Positions 1 through 6,922 of a DNA stretch of 45,599 bases are shown one piece after another; the first letter of the stretch is position 1, and every line of letters starts with the position of its first letter. The position numbers and the translations under genes were made by a program. A model generated the notes under the pieces. It ran no database searches, was not told the DNA's origin, and worked only from the letters and a program-made list of their open reading frames with translations. The DNA comes from Aureimonas sp. Leaf427 (lineage in GTDB: Bacteria > Pseudomonadota > Alphaproteobacteria > Rhizobiales > Rhizobiaceae): assembly GCF_001425485.1 (NCBI RefSeq), contig NZ_LMQW01000017.1, positions 1 to 45,599 on the forward strand, read 5' to 3'.

Positions 1-291
1 GGTCCCGCCTCCACCCATGCGCGTCCATCTCCTGCCCGCCGTTCCTCGGAATGGTTGATCTCGTGCGGCCAGAATGTTGACAACGGACATCAGAGCGTCG
101 AACCAGTACCACCACCAGAAGAAGGCCGGCGGAATGTAGACGGGAAAGCCCGCCACGGTGAACCAGGGCGGCCCGAGTTCGGGCTGGTAGGCGAGCCGCC
201 AGGCGACGTACTGCGTCGCGCCCCAGGTCGTCAGGATGACGATCAGGAAGACGGTGAGGATCTGGCCCCATAGGATCTTGGTGCCGGACAT
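1..291 (-). CDS. traG: Conjugal transfer coupling protein TraG/VirD4, N-terminus only
   Basis: This is the start of a type IV coupling protein, the inner-membrane ATPase that passes relaxase-bound DNA to the conjugation channel. The reading frame starts at ATG 291-289 and runs off the window. The first residues (MSGTKILWGQ), a hydrophobic stretch at about residues 8-25, and the aromatic patch PPAFFWWWYWFDA near residue 55-67 match the TraG N-termini that follow relaxase genes in alphaproteobacterial elements. The ATPase motifs would lie outside the window. It sits 20 bases after the relaxase stop on the same strand, as expected for a relaxase-traG pair. After the FDA residues (near position 99) the translation no longer looks like TraG: the usual Y-A-P sequence and second membrane helix are missing. 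The first ~98 bases may therefore be a rearranged or chimeric contig end. Confidence 0.72.
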   Translation of the reverse strand, partial: MSGTKILWGQILTVFLIVILTTWGATQYVAWRLAYQPELGPPWFTVAGFPVYIPPAFFWWWYWFDALMSVVNILAARDQPFRGTAGRRWTRMGGGGT

Positions 292-311
292 GGATGGGGG
301 TTCCTTTCGTG

Positions 312-2051
312 TCAGAGGCCGAGGCCGCGCTTGCGGCCGAAACTCCAGTCGATGCCCCCGTCGCCGCGGGCGACACCCGAGACGTGGCGGCCGAGCTGCC
401 GTTCGAGGGAGGGTGTCCAAGGGACGAGCTGGAAGCCGAGCCCGTCGTCGATCATGGCGAAGCGGCCGGAGGCGAGCGCGAAGCGCTGGCTGTAGGTGCC
501 CGCGACGTATTCGCCACTGCCGGCGCGGTTGAACGGCTGACCGGTCTCGCTGGCAAGCTTCTCCTCCAGCGCCTCGACTTCGCGTCGGCGGAGCGTGTCG
601 ATCAGGCCGGGCTGGAAGGTGACGCCGCGGCTCTGACGCTCGGCGAATCCTTGTTCGACCAGCCGCTCGGCGCGTCGGTCCATCGCTTGGCGGACCTCCG
701 CGCCGAAGCCTCCGTTCGCGAGGTCGACCGGCTCACGGGCGATGGCCTGCCGGTCGAGCCAGGTCGCGCCGGTTGCGGCGACCTGTTGATCGAGATCGAG
801 GTCGGAGCGGACGGCAAGCGCGACGCGGCGCTGCCCCTTCGCATCATCGTAGCGGCGCAGCTCGACGATCGAGCCAGCGGCGCTGTCGCCGGCGGCGTCG
901 AGGTCGGGAAGTTTGATGTGATGGGTCCTGCCGTCGACGCCATCCACGACGGCGAAGGCCGTGCCGTTCAGTTCATCGTCGAGGCCGCGTGCCACCAGTC
1001 GTCCGACGACGGGAACGTCGAGGCTCTCGGCGGCCAGAACGTAACCGGCCGAACCGCGCTCGATGCCCAGATCGGTCAGCGCCTTATGCATCCGCTTGAT
1101 GATGTCGCCGCGCTCGCCCATCTCGCGCAGCGTCGCCTCGGCCTTCTCGCCGATGACCCATTGGCCGGGGCCGATCTGGTCGGCGAGGCCGAGCGTTTCC
1201 AGCTTGCGCAGGCGGCCGATCCTCTCGACCTGGTATTCGTCCGGCGTTCGGTCGCGATGGGGTGCCATGTCGATGACGCCGGTCGCGCGGGCATCGCTCG
1301 CGAGCTGTCGGTCGAGTTGCGTCCAGCGCTCGGCGCCGATCTGGCGCTCGATCGTCCGGCGGATGTCGAGATCGGTACGCAGTCCCAGTTCCTGAGTGAT
1401 GAGGTCGCGCGCCCGGTCGCGCATGCCCTCCTTGATGTAGTCGCGGGCGATGACGAGGTTCTCGCCGTCGTCGCGCACGCCCCGCACGATCAGGTGGACG
1501 TGCGGGTGCTCGGTGTTCCAGTGGTCGACGGCGACCCAGTCGAGCCGCGTGCCGAGGTCCTGTTCCATCTGGCGCGCGAGGTCGCGGGTGAAGGCGCGAA
1601 GGTCGGCCATCTCCAGCGCGTCGTCGGGCGAGACGATGAAGCGGAAATGGTGCCGGTCGTCCTGGCAGCGCTCGGCGAAGGCGCGGGCGTCGACGTTCTC
1701 GGTCTCAGGCCCGAACAGCCGCGCCTTCTCCCCGTCACGGGTGACGCCCTCGCGGCGGAGGTAGTTCAGGTGCGCGCCGAGCTTGCCGCGCTGGTGGGCA
1801 TGGCGGACGAAACGGCTCTTGATCACGGCGCCGCGCGAGCGGGCGGTGATGAGGCGGTTGGCCTGGACGCTGGCGCGCTGGCCGCGGCCGAGGCGGGATC
1901 GGTTGCCGGAGGCGATGCGGCCGGATCGCGAGACCGTTCCGCCGGCCTTGCGGGCGGCGGCGAGCGCCTGCGCCACGAAGGGCCTCTCGGCCTGCGCGCG
2001 GGTCGAACGGATGCGGCCAGGCCGGATGCGGAAATCGTCCTCGCCGCTCAT
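312..2051 (-). CDS. VirD2-like relaxase (DUF3363-type mobilisation nuclease)
   Basis: This relaxase is expected to nick the oriT and stay covalently bound to the transferred strand. The 579-residue protein starts at ATG 2051 (MSGEDDFRIRPGRIRSTRAQ), a conserved start in this family. An upstream in-frame ATG at 2189 is rejected because it would run through the oriT-like repeats. The N-terminal relaxase domain shows a conserved arginine-rich lead, HLNYLRREGVTRDGEKA near residue 94, HHFRFIVSP near 134, and the metal-binding histidine triad in EHPHVH (His182, His184, His186). The C-terminal half matches the long DUF3363 extension. It is followed by traG and preceded by a nic-like motif about 150 bases upstream, so it probably acts on its own upstream region. 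Confidence 0.9.
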   Translation of the reverse strand: MSGEDDFRIRPGRIRSTRAQAERPFVAQALAAARKAGGTVSRSGRIASGNRSRLGRGQRASVQANRLITARSRGAVIKSRFVRHAHQRGKLGAHLNYLRREGVTRDGEKARLFGPETENVDARAFAERCQDDRHHFRFIVSPDDALEMADLRAFTRDLARQMEQDLGTRLDWVAVDHWNTEHPHVHLIVRGVRDDGENLVIARDYIKEGMRDRARDLITQELGLRTDLDIRRTIERQIGAERWTQLDRQLASDARATGVIDMAPHRDRTPDEYQVERIGRLRKLETLGLADQIGPGQWVIGEKAEATLREMGERGDIIKRMHKALTDLGIERGSAGYVLAAESLDVPVVGRLVARGLDDELNGTAFAVVDGVDGRTHHIKLPDLDAAGDSAAGSIVELRRYDDAKGQRRVALAVRSDLDLDQQVAATGATWLDRQAIAREPVDLANGGFGAEVRQAMDRRAERLVEQGFAERQSRGVTFQPGLIDTLRRREVEALEEKLASETGQPFNRAGSGEYVAGTYSQRFALASGRFAMIDDGLGFQLVPWTPSLERQLGRHVSGVARGDGGIDWSFGRKRGLGL

Positions 2052-2063
2052 GGCAAAAGCCCC

Positions 2064-2193
2064 GCACATCGCGCCATGTCGCGGAAAAGTCTCAGCAAAT
2101 ACGATGATCGCGATGTGCAGGCATGGGCCGCACCCCGCGAAATCGCTGCGTAATCCCTTGAAAACCCACGACCGCCCCAAGCCGCACATCGCG
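2064..2193. repeat. Three copies of a 10-bp repeat in the relaxase leader
   Basis: The sequence GCACATCGCG occurs at 2064-2073 and 2184-2193, and its exact complement CGCGATGTGC occurs at 2109-2118. All three lie between the relaxase start and the nic-like motif. Such repeats could be binding sites for the relaxase or an accessory transfer protein; the sequence itself shows only the repeats and their position. Confidence 0.7.
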
Positions 2194-2207
2194 GCCCTTT
2201 ATCCTGC
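2181..2207 (+). other. oriT: Candidate origin of transfer (oriT) with IncP-like nic site
   Basis: The motif TATCCTG followed by C lies at 2200-2207 and matches the IncP/Ti-type nic consensus (YATCCTG^Y) that VirD2/TraI-type relaxases cut. Five bases before it is a hairpin with GCCGC at 2181-2185, loop ACATC, and GCGGC at 2191-2195, in the same relative place as the stem next to nic in RP4. The relaxase gene starts about 150 bases away on the other strand. Predicted cleavage is between 2206 and 2207 on the plus strand, so DNA to the right would enter a recipient first and traG last. The assignment is an inference from motif and position. Confidence 0.6.
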
Positions 2208-2595
2208 CCTCCTCTTCCCCGTTGCCCCTGCCGGCCCCTCCGTTCCGCCGCCGCTACGCCTGCCTTCGACGGGCCACGCCAGCCCCGGATGCCTAGTCGT
2301 GACGGCTCCCATGCCACCGATCCACCGAGCGGACGGTCGCGCATGCTCGAAAGGGCGCAGAACTCCCTCCCCGAACGAGTCAGGGTGCTGCGTTTCCTGG
2401 ACGTCCCGGCGTTCGTGGTTTCGCACCGGAAACCACTCCGGTACGGGGCCGTGTGCGGCGGCTGGCATGCAGGAGAACGGTCGCTCGGCTGCGCGACGGC
2501 GGTGCCGCGAATGTCGTCGTGACTGCGCGTGGACGGCCAGCCGCACGATGCCGGAGCGACGCTTGCCCGCGCCGCTCCGGCCCTGCTGGGACGGC
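2208..2595. other. Non-coding stretch next to oriT, with one strong hairpin
   Basis: I see no convincing gene here. Open frames on both strands are rich in Arg, Pro and Ser and read like shadows of high-GC DNA. The one clear structure is a perfect 8-bp inverted repeat, GTGGTTTC at 2415-2422 and GAAACCAC at 2429-2436, separated by six bases. It may be an extra part of the transfer origin or a terminator-like element. Confidence 0.55.
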
Positions 2596-2754
2596 TCAGC
2601 CAGCCGCCGCCAGCCAGACGTCGAACGCCGCCTCGCGCTTGGCGAGTTCGGCCTGTGCCGCCGTGAGTTCGGCCGCGATCTGCGCCCGCTCGCGCCGGTC
2701 GATGCAGCCCGCGAGTTCCGCCTTCAGTTCCTCGATGTGGTTGTAGAGCGCCAT
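2596..2754 (-). CDS. Small conserved helical protein (52 residues)
   Basis: This short protein begins MALYNHIEELKAEL and is mostly charged alpha helix, probably a small coiled coil. I recall near-identical short proteins beginning M-x-L-Y-x-H-I-E-E-L beside the relaxase genes of sphingomonad and rhizobial elements, but no function is known to me. The start at ATG 2754 is supported by an AGGAGG ribosome site at 2760-2765. That site is buried in a hairpin (separate entry), which suggests translational control. It lies between the transglycosylase gene and the oriT and has the same orientation as the transfer genes. Confidence 0.7.
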   Translation of the reverse strand: MALYNHIEELKAELAGCIDRRERAQIAAELTAAQAELAKREAAFDVWLAAAG

Positions 2755-2760
2755 TGTTGC

Positions 2761-2784
2761 CTCCTGTGCTTTGCAAGACAGGAG
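2761..2784 (-). promoter_or_regulatory. Hairpin that covers a ribosome binding site
   Basis: A perfect 7-bp inverted repeat (CTCCTGT at 2761-2767, ACAGGAG at 2778-2784, 10-base loop) includes most of the AGGAGG ribosome site of the downstream 52-residue protein. In the transcript the stem would hide the site. Regulation is inferred. Confidence 0.5.
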
Positions 2785-2854
2785 CGATGGCCGGTGCGGC
2801 GCGGTGCGGGTCAGGGATCGCGTCAGCGACCGCGAAGCGGCGATAGGGGAAACG

Positions 2855-2916
2855 ATTTTCTTCGGCGCCGCACCGCTTCGTCGGTGAAGCCGCAGCGTCC
2901 GTTCGCCGAAGAAAAT
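2855..2916. repeat. 13-bp perfect inverted repeat
   Basis: ATTTTCTTCGGCG at 2855-2867 and its exact complement at 2904-2916 are separated by 36 bases that can fold again (CTTC/GAAG). The structure lies between the transglycosylase stop and the next minus-strand gene. It could be an attenuator, a two-way terminator or the remnant of a small mobile repeat. Confidence 0.6.
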
Positions 2917-3015
2917 GGTGGGACCCTGTCGTCCTTGACGCGCGCCGTGGCGCACCGGACAATGGGCGGAGTTGAGCAGCCAGCCCTTTCCCCGACGGTC
3001 GATGCAGCCCATTCT

Positions 3016-3774
3016 TCATGGCGCTTCCCCCGTCCGCTGACGGGTGACGAACAGGCTCTCGCGTGGTGGCAGGGCCGTCGCGACCTCGGCATCGGCCGGG
3101 ACGGTCGCGGCATCAATGCGGGTCTCGCCGGTGGCACCCGTCCGATCATCTCCGCGGCCGGCAGCGCGCGAAACGAAGAGCGCCGCACTGCGCCACGCTT
3201 GCGGATCGGCGACCGCCGGTCTGCCGGTCAGTGGTGCCGTCTGGCCGTCGATCGCCGGTGTCAGCATTGCGAGATAGGCGATGGTTTCGGCCGGCAGCGG
3301 GCGGCCGCGCAGCGACGCCTCGTAGCGGCCCGGACCGGCATTGTAGGCCGCCAGAAACCCTGGCGCGCCGTAGCGATCGTGCAACTCGCGCAGATACGCC
3401 GCGCCTGCCAGAATGTTGGCGCGGGGATCGAACGGATCGCTGCCGAGCGCATGGCGGGCGCTGAGATCATCCCAGGTCGCCGGCATGATCTGCATGAGGC
3501 CCATCGCGCCCTTTGGCGAGACGGCCGCACGATCGCCGCCGCTCTCGGCGCGCATGACGGCGCGGATCCAGGCCGCCGGAATGCCGAAGCGGTGCGCTGC
3601 TTCCGCGACATGGGCGTCGATCGAAGCGCGAGCCGCCGACGGGCTGTCGGCTTGCATCTGCGCCGCCTGCGTCGTGTCGGGTGCCCCCAAGAGGAAGAGG
3701 CCGGAAAGGAGGAGGCAGGCGCGGTGACCGGCGCGTTGCCGGTCGGCGGTGCGAAACGGGGCATGGCGCTGCAT
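3016..3774 (-). CDS. Lytic transglycosylase of the conjugation system (SLT domain)
   Basis: The protein (252 residues) should cleave the glycan chains of peptidoglycan to open a path for the conjugation channel. It begins with a positively charged start and a hydrophobic core ending near residue 38 (LLLSGLFLLGAP...TQAA), consistent with export. The SLT/lysozyme-like domain follows: AVMRAESGGD with the catalytic Glu, GAMGLMQIMPATW, and AYNAGPGRYEA, all hallmark motifs in the right order. The Ala/Thr-rich C-terminal tail is not informative. It lies in the transfer block, directly after the DUF736 gene (four-base gap), and is probably co-transcribed with it. Confidence 0.9.
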   Translation of the reverse strand: MQRHAPFRTADRQRAGHRACLLLSGLFLLGAPDTTQAAQMQADSPSAARASIDAHVAEAAHRFGIPAAWIRAVMRAESGGDRAAVSPKGAMGLMQIMPATWDDLSARHALGSDPFDPRANILAGAAYLRELHDRYGAPGFLAAYNAGPGRYEASLRGRPLPAETIAYLAMLTPAIDGQTAPLTGRPAVADPQAWRSAALFVSRAAGRGDDRTGATGETRIDAATVPADAEVATALPPRESLFVTRQRTGEAP

Positions 3775-3777
3775 CGC

Positions 3778-4113
3778 TCAGCTCCGCTCGGCGCGCTTCG
3801 GCGCACGGTTCCAATGGAGCCCCCATGAGCCGCCGTCGTCGCCCGAGCGGAACAGGTTGGCGCGGATGGGAGCGAGAAAGACGGGATCGTCCAGCAGGAC
3901 CGCGACATAGTCGCCGGCGCGCTCGCCCTTGCGCTTCCAGCCCGCACCGACCTCCGGTCCATCCTCGTCGCCGAGATGGATGCGGTAGTCGGGCGCGTTC
4001 TCCGCATCGCCCGGTTCAACTGGAAGGATGACGAACTCGGTGTCGAAGGAGAGCGTGCGGATGCGGCCGGCGAAGCCGGCGGACGTGCGCGTGAACTGGC
4101 CGATGAGTGGCAT
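3778..4113 (-). CDS. DUF736 family protein
   Basis: This 111-residue protein starts at ATG 4113 (MPLIGQFTRTSAGFAGRIRTLSF). The opening I-G-x-F, the mid-protein APDYRIHLGDEDGPEVGAGWKRKG segment and the D-x-P-x-x-x-P-I-R-A-N-L-F motif near the C-terminus are typical of DUF736, a family found almost only on alphaproteobacterial plasmids and conjugative elements. Its function is unknown. A longer frame upstream of this start is ignored because DUF736 proteins begin at this M-x-x-I-G-x-F. A second, more diverged copy is at 10087-10407. Confidence 0.88.
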   Translation of the reverse strand: MPLIGQFTRTSAGFAGRIRTLSFDTEFVILPVEPGDAENAPDYRIHLGDEDGPEVGAGWKRKGERAGDYVAVLLDDPVFLAPIRANLFRSGDDGGSWGLHWNRAPKRAERS

Positions 4114-4178
4114 GGTGAAACTCCGGTGATGGGGATGGAGGGCATGCGGTGCGCTGTCTGCACGCACACGGGCGGCGG

Positions 4179-4736
4179 TCAGGGGGGCGTCGGCGAGGTG
4201 TCCGCGTGCCAGACGAAGCGCCCGTCGCCGGCCTCGTCGGTCCAGAGCGGTCGCGCCTTGCCGACGACACCAGCGCGCGGCAGCGGGCCGAAGTAGCGCC
4301 CGTCGAGCGAGTCCGGGACGTTCGTGTTCATCAGGAACAATTCGCCCGGTGCCACGCGCCGGCAGCCGCGCCAGGTGGGCAGATCGCGGCCCTTGCGGTC
4401 CCGCTCCAGCGCGTCGCCGACCGGCGCCCCGTCGATGGTGATCGCGCGGTTTCGGCGACAGATTTCCTGTCCCGCTACCGCGGCAATGCGCTTCAGGAGC
4501 GGCACGCCGGGCGCGATGTAGCCGCGCGCGACCATCATGCTTGCGAGCGCTTCGTCCGGCAGGACGGCGACGAGATCGCCGACCGCCAGCTCGCGCGGAG
4601 GATCAATGTCGTAGAACCCAATCGGAACGCTCGCCGAGGCGTTCCAGAGGAGGCGCAGCGGCATCGCGACAAAGGAGGTGATGACGATCCCCATCGTGGC
4701 GAAGTACGCCGACATGACATAGCCGAAGCGCGTCAC
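4179..4736 (-). CDS. traF: TraF-like conjugative signal peptidase (S26 family)
   Basis: This 185-residue S26 peptidase is expected to process and circularise or mature the pilin in the membrane. The start is GTG 4736, chosen because its GTGA overlap with the upstream DUF2840 stop implies coupled translation. It has one N-terminal membrane helix (YFATMGIVITSFVAMPL), the catalytic-serine region NASASVPIGFYDI, a Lys region in PLLKRIAAVAGQEI, and the C-terminal box GELFLMNTNVPDSLDGRYFGPL seen in TraF/LepB proteins. It belongs to the transfer block. Confidence 0.88.
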   Translation of the reverse strand: MTRFGYVMSAYFATMGIVITSFVAMPLRLLWNASASVPIGFYDIDPPRELAVGDLVAVLPDEALASMMVARGYIAPGVPLLKRIAAVAGQEICRRNRAITIDGAPVGDALERDRKGRDLPTWRGCRRVAPGELFLMNTNVPDSLDGRYFGPLPRAGVVGKARPLWTDEAGDGRFVWHADTSPTPP

Positions 4737-5251
4737 GACTGCGCCTCGCGGCGCAGAAGGTAGGCGCGATGCTGTTCGGGCCTGTAGGCACGCGGCTCGT
4801 GAGCGACGCCGAGGCGGCTGTGAACGTGCCGCCAGTGATCGGGCGACACGTCGGCCGGATCGATCCCGACGGCCTCGATCGCGTCGACGTGCTGGAGCAC
4901 GCGTTCGACTTTCGGCCAGCCCTCGATCTTCAGGAGGATCTCGCCGCCGGGACGGACGAAGGGCAGCGTCTGGAAGGTGGACCCCGGCTCGACGGCGCGC
5001 ACGATGTCGATGCGCGAGATGATCGTGCCGTAGTCGTTCGACGCCCAGCGCACGAAGGCGAAGACGCTGCCGGGACGGAAGGACAGCACACGGCGACGGC
5101 GGTCGAGGATCGTTTCGCGGGCATGCCGGCCGAAGCGGATCCAGTTCTCGATCTTCTTTTCGACATGGGTCAGTTCGACGTGGGTGAGATCGTCGGGGGG
5201 CGACGAGGATGGCGACAGGCCGCCGATCAGCGGAATGGCGGGAGGTTTCAC
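4733..5251 (-). CDS. DUF2840 family protein
   Basis: The 172-residue protein contains the DUF2840 signature THVELTHVEKKIENWIRFGR followed by RVLSFRPGSVFAFVRWASNDYGTI and the GGEILLKIEGWPKVERVLQ segment. DUF2840 genes almost always sit just before traF in this element type, but the function is unknown. GTG 5251 overlaps the stop of the preceding gene (GTGA), which supports this start over a later one. It is soluble, with no signal or membrane segment. Confidence 0.86.
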   Translation of the reverse strand: MKPPAIPLIGGLSPSSSPPDDLTHVELTHVEKKIENWIRFGRHARETILDRRRRVLSFRPGSVFAFVRWASNDYGTIISRIDIVRAVEPGSTFQTLPFVRPGGEILLKIEGWPKVERVLQHVDAIEAVGIDPADVSPDHWRHVHSRLGVAHEPRAYRPEQHRAYLLRREAQS

Positions 5252-5502
5252 GACGGGTCTCCTTGCGAGGGGGGAAATTCACGCGCGAGCAGGTCGCGCA
5301 GCATGTCGGCGACGGTGACGCCGCGCCGGAAGGCGGCGATCTTGATGCGGCCGCGTTGGTCGGGCGTGACGTCGATCGTCAGCCGAGCGGTGAACGCGGG
5401 AGCGTCGCCGCCGCGCTGTGCCGTCGCATCGCTCGTCCTGATCCAGCGCTCGGGATCAGCCGGGCGTGCGGCGAAGCCGGGTCGTGTCGGACGCTCGCTC
5501 AT
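5248..5502 (-). CDS. Small ribbon-helix-helix DNA-binding protein (ParG-like)
   Basis: This 84-residue protein has a flexible, proline-rich N-terminus and a C-terminal segment (AFTARLTIDVTPDQRGRIKIAAFRRGVTVADMLRDLL) that reads as beta strand, helix, turn, helix, the pattern of ribbon-helix-helix dimers such as ParG. It likely binds DNA and may partner the ParA encoded two genes upstream, either as centromere-binding protein or operon repressor. ATG 5502 overlaps the methyltransferase stop (ATGA). The partner assignment is inferred from order. Confidence 0.78.
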   Translation of the reverse strand: MSERPTRPGFAARPADPERWIRTSDATAQRGGDAPAFTARLTIDVTPDQRGRIKIAAFRRGVTVADMLRDLLAREFPPSQGDPS

Positions 5503-6272
5503 GACGCGAAGCCCCCGCCGAGCGGCAGGACCGCGCCGATGCGCGCGCGCGCCTTTTCGGCTATCGCCGCGTCGATCTCGCAGCCGAGATAGCGGCGGCC
5601 ACTCAGGCGGCATGCCTCGCCGGCTGCGCCCGAACCTGCGAACCAGTCACCGAGGAGCCCGCCCGGCGGGCAGCTCGTGCGGATCAGGATCTCCAGAAGC
5701 GAGGACGGCTTTTCGGTCGGGTGGATGGCGCGGCCATGTGCGTTGCGGACATGGATCACCGAGCGCATCAGTCGCGGACCGCCGTCCTCGCTGACATAGT
5801 GGCCGGCGTCGATGTGACCGGTATGCGGCGGTCGGCGCCTGCGCCGCACGGTGCGCGCCAGCGCGTCCGATGTCGTCTGCACGTCGTTGTAGATGCCGCT
5901 CCACGGCGCCTCGGCGGCGTAGAACTGGGCGACCAGCTCGTGCACGCGCTTGAAGCGGTCGGCGTGGAAACCGGAGCCGTTCTGTTTCTCCCAGACGATC
6001 TCCTGCGCGTATCGCAGGCCGGCATCGGCGAAGTGATCGGCGGTCGCCATGAAGAGACGCAGCGACCCGAACACCCAGAGCGAGCCGCTCGGCTTCAGCG
6101 CGTGGCGGGCGAGCGGCAGCCAGCCCTCGACGCGCCGGTCCCACGCGAGCGACGTGTCGCCATAGGGCGGATCGGCGAGGATCATGTCGAACGGTCCGTG
6201 CGTCGGCATCACGGCGCGGCAGTCACCGGTGACGACGTCGCCGAGGTAGATCGGTGCGGCGGTGGCCGTCAT
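5499..6272 (-). CDS. DNA methyltransferase, beta class (DPPY type)
   Basis: A 257-residue DNA methyltransferase. The catalytic motif DPPYGD is at residues 34-39, a target-recognition region fills the middle, HPTEKP is near residue 184 and the SAM-binding FAGSG is at 211-215. Catalytic motif first and SAM motif last defines the beta class. DPPY suggests N6-adenine, though N4-cytosine cannot be excluded. It has no restriction partner here, so it is probably a solitary enzyme that protects the element or controls its replication or transfer. ATG 6272 overlaps the ParA stop (ATGA), so it is translated with the replication operon. Confidence 0.88.
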   Translation of the reverse strand: MTATAAPIYLGDVVTGDCRAVMPTHGPFDMILADPPYGDTSLAWDRRVEGWLPLARHALKPSGSLWVFGSLRLFMATADHFADAGLRYAQEIVWEKQNGSGFHADRFKRVHELVAQFYAAEAPWSGIYNDVQTTSDALARTVRRRRRPPHTGHIDAGHYVSEDGGPRLMRSVIHVRNAHGRAIHPTEKPSSLLEILIRTSCPPGGLLGDWFAGSGAAGEACRLSGRRYLGCEIDAAIAEKARARIGAVLPLGGGFAS

Positions 6273-6922
6273 GACGCAGGTCTTTCGACGCCGAGCCGGT
6301 CGATCTCGTCGGTCAGCGCGGCGATCTCGCGTGCGGCCGGACTGTCGTCGTCGACCTCGCGGGCGAGCCGTCCGGACTGCGCCGCGACGGCAAAGGCGAT
6401 GCGCTGGCCGACCGTCGAGCCAAGCACCGGCGGATCGTGATCGGCCAGCGTCTCGGCCGTCTCGCGCGCCAGAACGGTACGTGCGCCGCAGCGGTTGAGG
6501 ACGAAGCGGGCGGCAAGCGCCGGGCGGTAGATGCGCGCTTCGGCGACGAGCGCGAGCATCTCGGCCGAGGCCCAACCGTCGAGCGGCGACGGCTGCACCG
6601 GGATCAGTACCAGGTCGGCGGCGAGCAATGCCGAGCGCATGAGGCCGGCGACGCGCGGAGGCCCGTCGATCACGATGTGATCGACGCCCAGCGCCAGTTC
6701 CGGCGCTTCGCGGTGCAGCGTGTCGCGGGCGAGGCCCACCGTGCCGAACAGCCTTGGCAGCCCTTCACGGCCGCGCTGCTGCGACCAGTCCAGCGACGAG
6801 CCCTGCGGGTCCGCGTCGATCAGCGTAACGCGCTGGCCGCGGGCCGCCCATTCGCCGGCGAGATGGAGCGCCAGCGTCGTCTTGCCGACACCGCCCTTCT
6901 GGTTGAGGAGCGCGACGATCAT
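6269..6922 (-). CDS. parA: ParA-type partition ATPase
   Basis: A 217-residue deviant-Walker ATPase that should segregate the element. KGGVGKTT is at residues 9-16, the A' motif IDADPQGSSLDW is near residue 34, and VDHIVIDGPPR provides Walker B near residue 80. No N-terminal HTH is present, so it is the short ParA form that needs a separate small DNA-binding partner; the ribbon-helix-helix protein two genes downstream is the obvious candidate. ATG 6922 overlaps the repA stop (ATGA). Confidence 0.93.
   Translation of the reverse strand: MIVALLNQKGGVGKTTLALHLAGEWAARGQRVTLIDADPQGSSLDWSQQRGREGLPRLFGTVGLARDTLHREAPELALGVDHIVIDGPPRVAGLMRSALLAADLVLIPVQPSPLDGWASAEMLALVAEARIYRPALAARFVLNRCGARTVLARETAETLADHDPPVLGSTVGQRIAFAVAAQSGRLAREVDDDSPAAREIAALTDEIDRLGVERPAS

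Noticed and set aside
294-2153. 619-residue plus-strand open frame opposite the relaxase
   Set aside because: Antisense shadow of the relaxase in high-GC DNA; the minus-strand product has clear relaxase motifs and this frame has none.
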